A stretch of DNA of 12,640 nucleotides from Pseudomonadota bacterium. Lineage in GTDB: Bacteria > Pseudomonadota > Gammaproteobacteria > UBA11654. Where the stretch lies: the NCBI GenBank assembly GCA_029979325.1, contig JAPOHS010000031.1:1-12640 (forward strand), given 5' to 3'. The notes beneath the pieces are model-generated. The model saw only the letters and a program-made list of their open reading frames with translations, was not told the origin of the DNA and searched no databases. Shown here piece after piece: positions 1-7,501 of this stretch. The first letter of the stretch is position 1; each line of letters starts with the position of its first letter. Both the position numbers and the translations under genes were made by a program.

Positions 1-2408
1 GGAAAGAAGAGTCTGGTAGCACCATCACCAAACAGATGAAAAGACTGGGGGCATCTACAGATTGGACAAAAGAAAAGTTCACCATGGATGAGAATCTTGT
101 TAGAGGTGTAACAAAAGTTTTTATCCAGCTCTATGAAGAGGGATTAATATACAGGGGTAACAGGTTGATCAACTGGGATCCGGTTTTGCAAACTGCTTTA
201 TCAGATCTAGAGGTAGCAACCACAGAAGAAAAAGGTTCATTGTGGCACATGAAATATCCAATCAGTGGTTCAGAGAATCACATTGTGGTCGCAACAACAA
301 GGCCAGAGACAATGCTTGGAGATACTGCGGTTGCGGTACATCCAGATGATAAGCGCTACAAAGATCTCATTGGCAAAGAAGTGATTCTTCCGCTCACGGA
401 TAGAAAAATCCCAATTATAGCTGATGAGTATGTGGATCAAGAGTTTGGAACAGGATGCGTGAAGATTACACCAGCTCATGATTTCAATGATTTTGAAATT
501 GGCAAAAGACATGATCTTGAAATTATCAGTATCTTAGACCAAAGCGCCAAGATCAATCAGTCAGCACCAGCTGAATATCAAGGTCTTGATCGTTTTGAGG
601 CAAGAAAGAAGATTGTCGATGATCTAGAAAAAAATGGTCTTTTGCAAGAAATCGAAGATTATACACTCACCATCCCAAGGGGAGATAGGAGTGGAGCAAT
701 TCTTGAGCCGCTCATTACAAATCAATGGTTTTTAAAAATGGAACCACTGGCTCAACCCGCGATAGAAGCCGTCAAGAATGGTGAAATAAAATTCATCCCA
801 GAAAATTGGTCTAAAACATATTTTGAGTGGTTAGAAAATATTCAGGACTGGTGTATCTCAAGACAACTGTGGTGGGGTCATAGGATTCCAGCTTGGTATG
901 ATAATGAAGGAAATGTTTACGTTGGGGAAAGCGAAAGTGAGATTCGAAAACAACACAATATAGAAAATTCAATTGCATTGATTCAGGATGATGATGTTCT
1001 TGATACTTGGTTCTCTTCTGCGCTTTGGCCTTTTTCAAGCCTTGGATGGCCCGATGAGACATATGATCTAAAAACATTTTACCCAACAAATGTGCTGGTC
1101 ACAGGTTTTGATATCATTTTCTTTTGGGTCGCAAGAATGGTGATGATGGGTCTTAAGTTCATGAATGAGATCCCTTTCAAAGAAATATACATCCATGGTC
1201 TGATCAAAGATAAAAATGGTCAGAAAATGTCCAAATCAAAAGGCAATATCCTAGACCCAATTGATCTGATTGATGGCATCAGTCTCGATGAACTTCTTGA
1301 TAAACGAGTGCAAGGTCTCATGCAGCCTGAAATGGAAAAAAGAATCATCAACGATACAAAAAAAGAATTCCCTAATGGAATTCCTGATTTTGGAACAGAT
1401 GCACTGAGATTTAATTTTGCAATTCAGGCATCCACTGGGAGAGATATTCGACTCGACCTTAAACGAGTTGAAGGTTATAGAAACTTTTGCAATAAGATTT
1501 GGAATGCATCTCGATTCATCAAAATGAACACCAATGATTTTGAATTATTAGAAACACAGGACAGCAATGGGCATCCGATTGATCAATGGATCCAATCAAA
1601 ATTTGCAGAAACAATTAATGAGGTAGAAAGACAACTCAGTCAATATCGCTTTGATCTTGCAGCAACTGCAATGTACGAATTTGTTTGGAATGACTTTTGT
1701 GACTGGTATATCGAATTGTCAAAAGCATTGATTAATGAACCTGCGATAAAACAGTCACAAAAAGACTACACAAAAAATAATTTAATAAAGATGCTGGATG
1801 CAATACTAAGAATGCTGCATCCAACGATCCCTTTTATTACAGAAGAGGTTTGGCAATCACTCAGTGAAGAAAATAAGAACAGAAGTATTATGAAAGCTGA
1901 CTTCCCTTCCTCTGAAAACTGGATAGCAGATGCTGAAATTGCTGCCAATACGGAATGGCTTAAGAGTTTTGTATCTTCTGTTCGTCAGATTCGATCCGAA
2001 ATGAATATTTCACCAAAACAATCGATCAAAATCATTGTCGATGATGCTTCTAATTCAGATATTAAAAGACTGGAATTGTTTGAATCGTTTATAAGCAATA
2101 TGGGGTCTGTTGAGTCAATCATTCATAAAGAAGGAGCGGATGATTTACCAAAATCTGCTATCGCGCTTCTTAATAAAATGAAAATATACATTCCACTCGA
2201 AGGCCTTGTGGATATTGAGGAAGAAAAAGCTCGATTGCAAAAGAAATTATCGAATCTGAATCAAGACCTTAAATCGGTAGAAAATAGACTCTCAAATGAT
2301 GCTTTTTTAGATAAAGCTCCCAAAGAAGTTGTTGATGAGCTTAAAGAGAAGTTCAAAGCATTGTCATCGGACCAAACTCGAATTGAGGAACAGCTTAAAT
2401 TGCTATGA
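1..2408 (+). CDS. valS: valyl-tRNA synthetase, 5'-truncated by window edge
   Basis: Charges tRNA-Val with valine in the cytoplasm (class I synthetase). The reading frame is already open at base 3 and reads KEESGSTITKQMKRLGAS, a conserved ValRS stretch, so the Met at 36 is internal. By comparison with the roughly 950-residue E. coli enzyme, about 130 N-terminal residues, including the HIGH motif, lie upstream. Residues below are counted from that internal Met. The CP1 editing domain is recognised by TTRPETMLGDTAVAVHP (from residue 87) and the later TPAHDFND. The catalytic core follows with DWCISRQLWWGHRIPAWY and LDTWFSSALWPFSSLGWP, then KMSKS at nt 1224-1238 (residues 397-401). The anticodon-binding helical domain comes next. 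The end is the typical ValRS coiled-coil tail, with RLSNDAFLDKAP near the C-terminus. No key motif in the visible part is damaged. The stop TGA (2406-2408) overlaps the end of the convergent MFS gene. Confidence 0.97.
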   Translation, partial: KEESGSTITKQMKRLGASTDWTKEKFTMDENLVRGVTKVFIQLYEEGLIYRGNRLINWDPVLQTALSDLEVATTEEKGSLWHMKYPISGSENHIVVATTRPETMLGDTAVAVHPDDKRYKDLIGKEVILPLTDRKIPIIADEYVDQEFGTGCVKITPAHDFNDFEIGKRHDLEIISILDQSAKINQSAPAEYQGLDRFEARKKIVDDLEKNGLLQEIEDYTLTIPRGDRSGAILEPLITNQWFLKMEPLAQPAIEAVKNGEIKFIPENWSKTYFEWLENIQDWCISRQLWWGHRIPAWYDNEGNVYVGESESEIRKQHNIENSIALIQDDDVLDTWFSSALWPFSSLGWPDETYDLKTFYPTNVLVTGFDIIFFWVARMVMMGLKFMNEIPFKEIYIHGLIKDKNGQKMSKSKGNILDPIDLIDGISLDELLDKRVQGLMQPEMEKRIINDTKKEFPNGIPDFGTDALRFNFAIQASTGRDIRLDLKRVEGYRNFCNKIWNASRFIKMNTNDFELLETQDSNGHPIDQWIQSKFAETINEVERQLSQYRFDLAATAMYEFVWNDFCDWYIELSKALINEPAIKQSQKDYTKNNLIKMLDAILRMLHPTIPFITEEVWQSLSEENKNRSIMKADFPSSENWIADAEIAANTEWLKSFVSSVRQIRSEMNISPKQSIKIIVDDASNSDIKRLELFESFISNMGSVESIIHKEGADDLPKSAIALLNKMKIYIPLEGLVDIEEEKARLQKKLSNLNQDLKSVENRLSNDAFLDKAPKEVVDELKEKFKALSSDQTRIEEQLKLL

Positions 2409-3662
2409 ATTTGTTTCTTTTGGAATCATCCAAAGCAAGATTAAACTAGGTATAAATAAAACCAGTAAACCCAGTATTCCGGCTCTTGGTGTATTAAAAA
2501 TCATTGATATCCAAGCCAGCAATGCAGGCCCTACGACCACAGCTGATTTACCGACCAGATTATAGAAACCAAAAAACTGAGCCTCTTTATCTTTGGGAAT
2601 AATGCTGCTGAAATAAGCGCGGCTGACTGCTTGTACACCGCCCATGACTAATCCAACAACAATTGCCATTGCATAAAATTCTGCTGCTGTTGTGATTCTA
2701 CTTGCGAAAATCGATATCAATATATAGATGAGGATCCCAATGGTAAGTATCTTCTTAAAACCAAATCTATCTGCGAAATATCCAAAAATAAGCGTTGATG
2801 GAAAGCCAACAAATTGTGTCAAAATCAGTGCAGTGATCATGGAAGCTGCATCCAATCCTATGTCAGTGCCATAGGCAGTGGCCATCCTTACAATCGTGTC
2901 AATGCCATCCATATAAAACCAATAAGCGAGAAGAAAAATTGCCACATTTTTGTACTTTCTCACTTCAGATAATGTCTGATAAACCTCATTAAATGATAGT
3001 TTCAATGCTTGGATGAATCGTGGATTTTCTCTATCAGAGTCTTGCTCTTTTACATTTCTTAATAGGGGAACGCTGAAAAATGCCCACCAAACTGCAACCA
3101 TAAAGAAAGAGAGCAAGACAGCATTGGATTGGCTTTCTATTCCGAAGAGTTGAGGATTCAGAAACATGATGACATTGATCAGAAAAAGTAATCCACCACC
3201 CAAGTAGCCCAGAGAATACCCCAGTGCTGAAACACGATTTCTATTTTCATTGTCAGAAACTGAGACAATCAGGGAATCATAGAATACATTCCCTCCTGAA
3301 AATCCGACCGCCGCGATTGCGTACAGAAAAGCCGCAAGCATCCAATCACCTTGGGGGATAAAATAAAATGATGCTGTACAAAGAATCCCAAGGCTAGCAA
3401 ATAAGAGGAGGAGTTTTTTCCTCTTGGTACCTATGTCTGCATATGCGCCCAATATTGGCGCCAATAGAACAACAATCAAACCAGATAGTGAATTGGCATA
3501 CCCTACCATCGCAGTGCTTTCTAAATTTGATAAATCACTTGCCCAATAAGATTTGTAAAATATCGGAAAAAAACCTGCCATCACTGTGGTTGCAAAAGCT
3601 GAATTTGCCCAATCATATAGCGCCCATGAGATAGCATCTTTCTTATACTTTTTAAAAATCAT
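2403..3662 (-). CDS. MFS transporter, UMF1/Atg22-like family
   Basis: A 419-residue polytopic inner-membrane protein of the major facilitator superfamily. WALYDWANSAFAT at residues 13-25 is the recognisable start of the UMF1/Atg22-like branch. GAYADIGTKRKK at residues 72-83 is the MFS motif A-like cytoplasmic loop after the second membrane segment. Repeated hydrophobic stretches with Gly-rich helices (for example GYSLGYLGGGLLFLINV) fit about 12 transmembrane helices, with a charged central loop near residues 200-215. The substrate cannot be told from the sequence; yeast Atg22 exports amino acids from the vacuole, but bacterial members are largely uncharacterised. The ATG shares one base with the stop of the uracil-DNA glycosylase gene (TAATG), so translation is probably coupled. 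It is the last gene of the pssA operon, and its TAG stop lies inside the last codons of valS on the other strand. Confidence 0.88.
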   Translation of the reverse strand: MIFKKYKKDAISWALYDWANSAFATTVMAGFFPIFYKSYWASDLSNLESTAMVGYANSLSGLIVVLLAPILGAYADIGTKRKKLLLLFASLGILCTASFYFIPQGDWMLAAFLYAIAAVGFSGGNVFYDSLIVSVSDNENRNRVSALGYSLGYLGGGLLFLINVIMFLNPQLFGIESQSNAVLLSFFMVAVWWAFFSVPLLRNVKEQDSDRENPRFIQALKLSFNEVYQTLSEVRKYKNVAIFLLAYWFYMDGIDTIVRMATAYGTDIGLDAASMITALILTQFVGFPSTLIFGYFADRFGFKKILTIGILIYILISIFASRITTAAEFYAMAIVVGLVMGGVQAVSRAYFSSIIPKDKEAQFFGFYNLVGKSAVVVGPALLAWISMIFNTPRAGILGLLVLFIPSLILLWMIPKETNS

Positions 3663-4300
3663 TATTCTAGAAAATCATTTGCTAATTGTAGATCTTCCCA
3701 CACTTTATATTTTTGAGAAGGGCTTCTCAAAAGATAAGCTGGGTGATATATCACCAAAGTTGGGACTTCATTGGATCCAAAACCATGAATTTTTCCTCTT
3801 AATTTTCCCATTGGCAAATCAGTACCCAGAAGCGTATGAGCAGCAATTCTTCCAACTGCAATGATGATTTTTGGTTGAACCAGATCAATCTGTTTTTCTA
3901 GGTAAGAAAAACATTGATCTACTTCTCCAGGTTTGGGGTCACGATTGTCCGGTGGTCTGCATTTAAGAATGTTGGCAATGAAGACTTCGTCTCTTGTTAA
4001 GCCCAAAGAAAAAATGACCTCGGTCAATAAGCGCCCTGCTCTACCTACAAATGGTTTACCTTGAAGATCCTCATCCTTACCAGGCGCCTCTCCGACAAAA
4101 AACCAATCGGCGTTTCTATTCCCATCACCGAAAACAGTATTATTGCGGTCTTTATGTAGTGAGCATTTTTTACAAGTGGCTACTTTAGATTCAATCGATG
4201 CCCAATCATTTTCATGATCTTGATTAAGCACTTTGGGTTTATCTCTCAGTTGATATGTATCAATCCCTAGTGATTGAAACAGTTTGAGCCCAATAGACAT
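3662..4300 (-). CDS. family 4 uracil-DNA glycosylase (4Fe-4S)
   Basis: Removes uracil from DNA as the first step of base excision repair. The 212-residue protein has the family 4 signature: GEAPGKDEDLQGKPFVGRAG (residues 70-89) forms the uracil pocket, NILKCRPPDNRDPKPGE (110-126) carries the conserved Asn110, and HPAYLLR (186-192) is the third motif. Four cysteines at 43, 46, 114 and 130 have the spacing expected for the 4Fe-4S cluster of this family. Such proteins are often annotated as phage-type DNA polymerase-related proteins; here the complete motif set supports a glycosylase. The first 35 or so residues are a weakly conserved N-terminal extension. The gene lies 3 bp after pssA and overlaps the MFS start by one base, so it is the middle gene of a three-gene operon. 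The ATG has no obvious Shine-Dalgarno sequence and probably relies on reinitiation after pssA. Confidence 0.93.
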   Translation of the reverse strand: MSIGLKLFQSLGIDTYQLRDKPKVLNQDHENDWASIESKVATCKKCSLHKDRNNTVFGDGNRNADWFFVGEAPGKDEDLQGKPFVGRAGRLLTEVIFSLGLTRDEVFIANILKCRPPDNRDPKPGEVDQCFSYLEKQIDLVQPKIIIAVGRIAAHTLLGTDLPMGKLRGKIHGFGSNEVPTLVIYHPAYLLRSPSQKYKVWEDLQLANDFLE

Positions 4301-4303
4301 GAT

Positions 4304-5089
4304 CTAATCTGAGACGTTGCCTTCTTTCTTAGCGATCTGATTCCTGAAAACTTCCAATGATGCAAAAAATAGTCCGGAAACAAGGTAGACAATTGATAGC
4401 AGGCTGAGAACATTTGGTGCATCCATGATAATTAATATGAATATCAACGGGATCAATAATGCTCCATTAAATGGCATCCTATTGAGTGTTCTAAGATCTT
4501 TAAAACTGTTGTATTTAATCTTTGAGACCATAAGTATTGATGCCAATAGATAAAAAATGGTGATCATAATCAGGGCATTTAAATCATCAAATGAGTGAAT
4601 CACGCATTGCCAAATCATCACAGTGACTAAAGTTGCAGAGGCTGGTGACGGCAATCCCAAGAAATAATTCTCAGACTTAAGAACAAGATGATTATTGAAT
4701 CTGGCAAGCCTCAGCGCAGTTGTCGCTATATAAAAAAACGATAGGAGCCATATGAATTTGATGTCAATTTCTGAAATGAAATTGTTTGTTGCCCAAGAAT
4801 AAAATAATATTGATGGTGCTACGCCAAACGATATCAAATCACAAAGACTGTCATAATCTTTCCCAAAATCAGAAACTGCATTCGTGGCTCTAGCAACTTT
4901 TCCATCTAAACCGTCTAAAAAAACAGCGACAATGATAGAAATGATTGCCATCTCATACTGTCCGTCAATCGAGCAAAAAACTGAAAAACATCCCGCAAAT
5001 AGATTGGCTGAGGTAAATATGTTGGGCAGAATGAATATGCCTTTCTTTAAGTTTACCTTCTCTCTGTTTTTTTCTTTTCTTAGGACCAT
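4304..5089 (-). CDS. pssA: CDP-diacylglycerol-serine O-phosphatidyltransferase (phosphatidylserine synthase)
   Basis: Makes phosphatidylserine from CDP-diacylglycerol and serine, the precursor of phosphatidylethanolamine, in the inner membrane. The 261-residue protein carries a full CDP-alcohol phosphatidyltransferase motif: D59, D62, G63, A66, R67, G76, D80 and D84 occupy the DxxDGxxAR-x8-GxxxDxxxD positions. The N-terminal ILPNIFTSANLFAG (residues 20-33) is typical of the integral-membrane (Bacillus-type, subclass II) PssA rather than the peripheral E. coli enzyme. About six to eight hydrophobic segments follow. The ATG at 5089 is the only usable start: no ATG, GTG or TTG occurs in frame between it and the conserved ILPN segment. 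It lies 6 bp after a near-consensus -10 element, which predicts a leaderless message. It is the first gene of the operon with the uracil-DNA glycosylase and the MFS transporter. Confidence 0.93.
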   Translation of the reverse strand: MVLRKEKNREKVNLKKGIFILPNIFTSANLFAGCFSVFCSIDGQYEMAIISIIVAVFLDGLDGKVARATNAVSDFGKDYDSLCDLISFGVAPSILFYSWATNNFISEIDIKFIWLLSFFYIATTALRLARFNNHLVLKSENYFLGLPSPASATLVTVMIWQCVIHSFDDLNALIMITIFYLLASILMVSKIKYNSFKDLRTLNRMPFNGALLIPLIFILIIMDAPNVLSLLSIVYLVSGLFFASLEVFRNQIAKKEGNVSD

Positions 5090-5095
5090 CGCGAC

Positions 5096-5123
5096 ATTAT
5101 AAATAAATCAGAGAACATGTAAA
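5096..5123 (-). promoter_or_regulatory. sigma70-type promoter of the pssA operon
   Basis: On the minus strand, TTTACA (5123-5118; five of six matches to TTGACA), a 16-bp spacer and a perfect TATAAT (5101-5096) precede the pssA ATG. Only GTCGCG separates the -10 from the ATG, so the usual start distance puts the first transcribed base at or next to the A of the ATG. The out-of-frame ATG that overlaps the -10 (5097-5095) would not be transcribed. This is the best promoter visible in the window; the assignment rests on motif match alone. Confidence 0.6.
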
Positions 5124-5125
5124 AA

Positions 5126-5153
5126 TTGGATTTCTTAAAACTATTAATAATAT
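5126..5153 (+). promoter_or_regulatory. weak candidate promoter for proS
   Basis: TTGGAT (5126-5131), a 16-bp spacer and TAATAT (5148-5153) would start transcription about 40 bp upstream of proS. Both hexamers are poor matches, and the surrounding 112-bp divergent gap is AT-rich, so chance similarity is likely. A second -10-like TACTAT at 5190-5195 lies only 6 bp before the proS ATG but has no good -35 at the right distance. Confidence 0.22.
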
Positions 5154-5201
5154 ATCTGATGTTTTGATGCATTTATTTGGGTTTTTACTTACTATTTCAG
5201 T

Positions 5202-6440
5202 ATGAAATTATCGAATTACCCTATTAAAACTTTTAAAGATGCTCCATCTGATGCTGAACTGGTTTCGCATCAACTCATGTTGCGAACGGGACTCATAAAG
5301 AAATTGGCTTCTGGAATATTCACTTGGATGCCCTTCGGTTTAAAAGTTTTGAGAAAGATCGAGCAAACCGTCAGAGAGGAAATGGATAACTCAGGTGCTT
5401 TTGAGGTCCTCATGCCAACCATACAACCTTCAGAATTATGGCAAGAGACCAAGAGGTGGGATGATTATGGTGATCTGCTTTTGCAGATTCACGATCGTCA
5501 TGAACGTCTGTTTTGCTATGGTCCCACGCATGAAGAGGTCATCACTGATATTCTCAGAAAAAGTGTAAAAAGCTACAAACAGCTGCCTGTTAACTTCTAT
5601 CAGATTCAAACAAAATTCAGAGATGAGATTCGACCTCGATTTGGTGTCATGAGGGCGCGTGAATTTCTAATGAAAGATGCTTATTCGTTTCACTTGAATC
5701 AAGATTCTCTTGAAGAAGAGTATGAAAAAATGGACCAAACGTATGAAAAGATTTTCACAAAACTGGAGCTTGATTTCAGGAAAGTTCAGGCCACCAGTGG
5801 GGAGATTGGCGGATCGGTTTCTCATGAGTTTCATGTGATTGCAGAATCTGGCGAAGATGAAATCGCATTTTGTGATGATGAGAACTTTGCTGCAAATGTT
5901 GAGACGTTGGAGAGTGAAAATGCGCCCAATGGTGGAGAATTAACATATGCAAGAGGCATTGAAGTGGGCCATATTTTTCAACTGGGTGATAAATACAGTA
6001 AAGCGATGAAACTTGAAGTATTGGATTCTAATGGGAAAAACATCAACCCATATATGGGTTGTTATGGGATTGGTATCTCGAGAATTGTTGCAGCTGCAAT
6101 AGAGCAAAACCATGATGATAAAGGAATCATATGGCCAAGTGCCATCTCACCTTTCGAGATATTGATTATTGTTCTCAATGACAAAGATGATTCAAATGTA
6201 ATGGATCAAGCAATGAAAATTTATGAAGAACTTAGATCAGATGGCATAGAGGTTGTGATAGATGATCGAGATGAAAGAGCAGGAGTCAAATTTGCAGATG
6301 CAGATTTATTAGGCATACCCACTCAAGTCATTGTTGGGAAAAGAGGCATAGAACAAAAGAAGCTTGAGATCACCTCAAGAAGCACAGGAGAGAAAAGAGA
6401 AGTTGAGATAGATGAGGTCGTTAATCAGCTCAAGATTTGA
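5202..6440 (+). CDS. proS: prolyl-tRNA synthetase lacking the INS editing domain
   Basis: Charges tRNA-Pro with proline (class II synthetase, cytoplasm). The N-terminal half follows the long bacterial type closely: GPTHEEVITD with the TxE loop at T109-E111, motif 2 FRDEIRPRFGVMRAREF from residue 139, LMKDAYSFH, and GGSVSHEF ending at 210. Motif 3 GCYGIGISR is at 286-294, and the anticodon-binding domain follows from about 315. The protein is only 412 residues against about 570 for E. coli. The difference is one internal gap: after SGEDEIAFCDDENFAANV, a linker of about 18 residues leads straight into RGIEVGHIFQLG (from 251), where E. coli has an insertion domain of about 180 residues that hydrolyses Ala-tRNA-Pro. 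Both flanks are intact and in frame, so this is a stable short form and not a broken gene. The ATG has no Shine-Dalgarno sequence. It is divergent from pssA and convergent with the DUF4398 gene. Confidence 0.96.
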   Translation: MKLSNYPIKTFKDAPSDAELVSHQLMLRTGLIKKLASGIFTWMPFGLKVLRKIEQTVREEMDNSGAFEVLMPTIQPSELWQETKRWDDYGDLLLQIHDRHERLFCYGPTHEEVITDILRKSVKSYKQLPVNFYQIQTKFRDEIRPRFGVMRAREFLMKDAYSFHLNQDSLEEEYEKMDQTYEKIFTKLELDFRKVQATSGEIGGSVSHEFHVIAESGEDEIAFCDDENFAANVETLESENAPNGGELTYARGIEVGHIFQLGDKYSKAMKLEVLDSNGKNINPYMGCYGIGISRIVAAAIEQNHDDKGIIWPSAISPFEILIIVLNDKDDSNVMDQAMKIYEELRSDGIEVVIDDRDERAGVKFADADLLGIPTQVIVGKRGIEQKKLEITSRSTGEKREVEIDEVVNQLKI

Positions 6441-6455
6441 TTATTAATCCCCTTT

Positions 6456-6743
6456 CTAATCTGCCGATTGTGAAATTGCCCACTCTATGAATTCTATGGC
6501 TTCCTTTTGAGCCCTAAGTGCATCTTGCCTAGCAGATTCATAAAGATTCACTTCCATTCTTCTTTCAGCTCTAGATAAAAGTCGCTCGGCTTCTTGTATT
6601 TTTTGAGATTGCTCAGCGGAAGAGTTCATCTCTTTTGCCGCAGCTATGGTTTGCCTTGCATTGCTCATCTCTTGTAACGGAGGCAATGTAGCACAAGCGC
6701 TCAGCGTAAATACGATCATCAAAGATATTAAATAATTCTTCAT
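6456..6743 (-). CDS. small DUF4398-type lipoprotein
   Basis: A 95-residue protein with a lipoprotein signal peptide: K2, a hydrophobic stretch (residues 4-13) and the lipobox LSAC with the acylated cysteine at 17. Signal peptidase II would leave C17-A18-T19, which favours outer-membrane sorting because there is no Asp at +2. The mature part is almost wholly helical and rich in Ala, Glu, Gln and Arg (NARQTIAAAKEMN, then EAERLLSRAERRM and ARQDALRAQKEA), the pattern of DUF4398 proteins. That family often occurs beside or fused to OmpA-like peptidoglycan-binding proteins; none is present here. The molecular function is unknown, and an envelope-associated structural role is only a guess. It lies 74 bp downstream of hda in the same direction, so it may be cotranscribed. 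Its stop is 15 bp from the convergent proS stop. Confidence 0.8.
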   Translation of the reverse strand: MKNYLISLMIVFTLSACATLPPLQEMSNARQTIAAAKEMNSSAEQSQKIQEAERLLSRAERRMEVNLYESARQDALRAQKEAIEFIEWAISQSAD

Positions 6744-6817
6744 TTCAATGGACTAATTAACAAAACAAAGAATATCAATCAAAACAAACCGAGTCCATAT
6801 GATAATCAAAGGTTGGT
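6744..6817 (-). promoter_or_regulatory. gap between hda and the DUF4398 lipoprotein gene
   Basis: These 74 bp are AT-rich and hold no gene and no GC-rich hairpin followed by a T-run, so hda transcription may read through into the lipoprotein gene. On the minus strand a -35-like TTGATT is present (6782-6777), but no good -10 follows at 16-18 bp. No Shine-Dalgarno sequence precedes the lipoprotein ATG. Confidence 0.25.
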
Positions 6818-7498
6818 TCAACTGAGCTTCAATATAGACTTAACAAAAGGTATGGTCAGTTTCCTTTGACTTGATAGTGATTCATAATCAAGCGTATCGA
6901 GAATATCCATCAAAGAAGTGAGAGTTCTTGCTGTTCGCTTAATAATAAATTTAGCTGAATCATCAGGCAGTTCAAACCCTCTTGCTTTGGCATGATGCTG
7001 AGCGGCAAAGACAAGGCCATCGTCATTAAGTGGTTTTACCCTGAATAATAAACTCAGTGAAAAGCGGGATGCTAAGTCTGGTATCTTGAAATCCAGACCT
7101 TTTGGTGTCTCCTTAGATGCAATGATTAATCGAGTATTAGTGTTTAAAATACTCTCATAAAGATGCATCAATTTTTCCTCCCAAGAATGCTGCCCAATCA
7201 CAGAATCCATGGCATCTAATGCAATCAGATCCAATCCTTCAAGCCCTTCAATGATCTCGGATGAATAATCCTTTATCTCATCCATATTCAGATACTGAAT
7301 GTGCTTATCAAAAGAATCATATTCATTACACAAGGAGCTTAGAAGATGTGTTTTTCCATTTCCTGAATCTGCTGTAATCCAAATCAGTTTCTGATCTTCA
7401 TCCTTTAGAGCATCTATTAATGCCGAGTTCTCTCCAATGAAAAAGCTCTCAAAAGTCATATATTGAGAGATCACTACTGGGAGTGGAAGCTGTTTCAC
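6818..7498 (-). CDS. hda: Hda, regulatory inactivator of DnaA
   Basis: Hda, with the DNA-loaded sliding clamp, stimulates ATP hydrolysis by DnaA and so prevents over-initiation. The 226-residue protein starts with QLPLP at residues 3-7, a clamp-binding motif like QLSLP of E. coli Hda. The AAA+ core shows Walker A ADSGNGKT (43-50), a Walker B-like strand ending in D95, sensor 1 around IIASKE (125-130), box VII arginine R145 in LASRF, and sensor 2 R191. The ending QRKLTIPFVKSILKL is almost identical to E. coli Hda and separates it from DnaA, as does the lack of a DNA-binding domain IV. The start is GTG at 7498, three bases after the stop of the phosphatidyltransferase gene. The next in-frame ATG (residue 14) would remove the clamp motif, so GTG is well supported. 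Walker A keeps the Lys-Thr pair that E. coli Hda has as Arg-Ser. Confidence 0.94.
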   Translation of the reverse strand: MKQLPLPVVISQYMTFESFFIGENSALIDALKDEDQKLIWITADSGNGKTHLLSSLCNEYDSFDKHIQYLNMDEIKDYSSEIIEGLEGLDLIALDAMDSVIGQHSWEEKLMHLYESILNTNTRLIIASKETPKGLDFKIPDLASRFSLSLLFRVKPLNDDGLVFAAQHHAKARGFELPDDSAKFIIKRTARTLTSLMDILDTLDYESLSSQRKLTIPFVKSILKLS

Positions 7499-7501
7499 TT
7501 T

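Noticed and set aside
2400..2470. Possible intrinsic terminator after valS.
   Set aside because: The bases after the stop are MFS coding sequence on the other strand, with no GC-rich stem and T-run.
3586..3864. Open frame of 92 codons on the plus strand across the MFS/glycosylase junction.
   Set aside because: It is antisense to two genes with strong motif support and shows no family resemblance.
5820..5960. Frameshift or deletion artefact in proS as the reason for its short length.
   Set aside because: The reading frame is continuous and both flanks of the missing domain align well, joined by a plausible linker; an assembly deletion exactly at the domain borders is unlikely, though not formally excluded.
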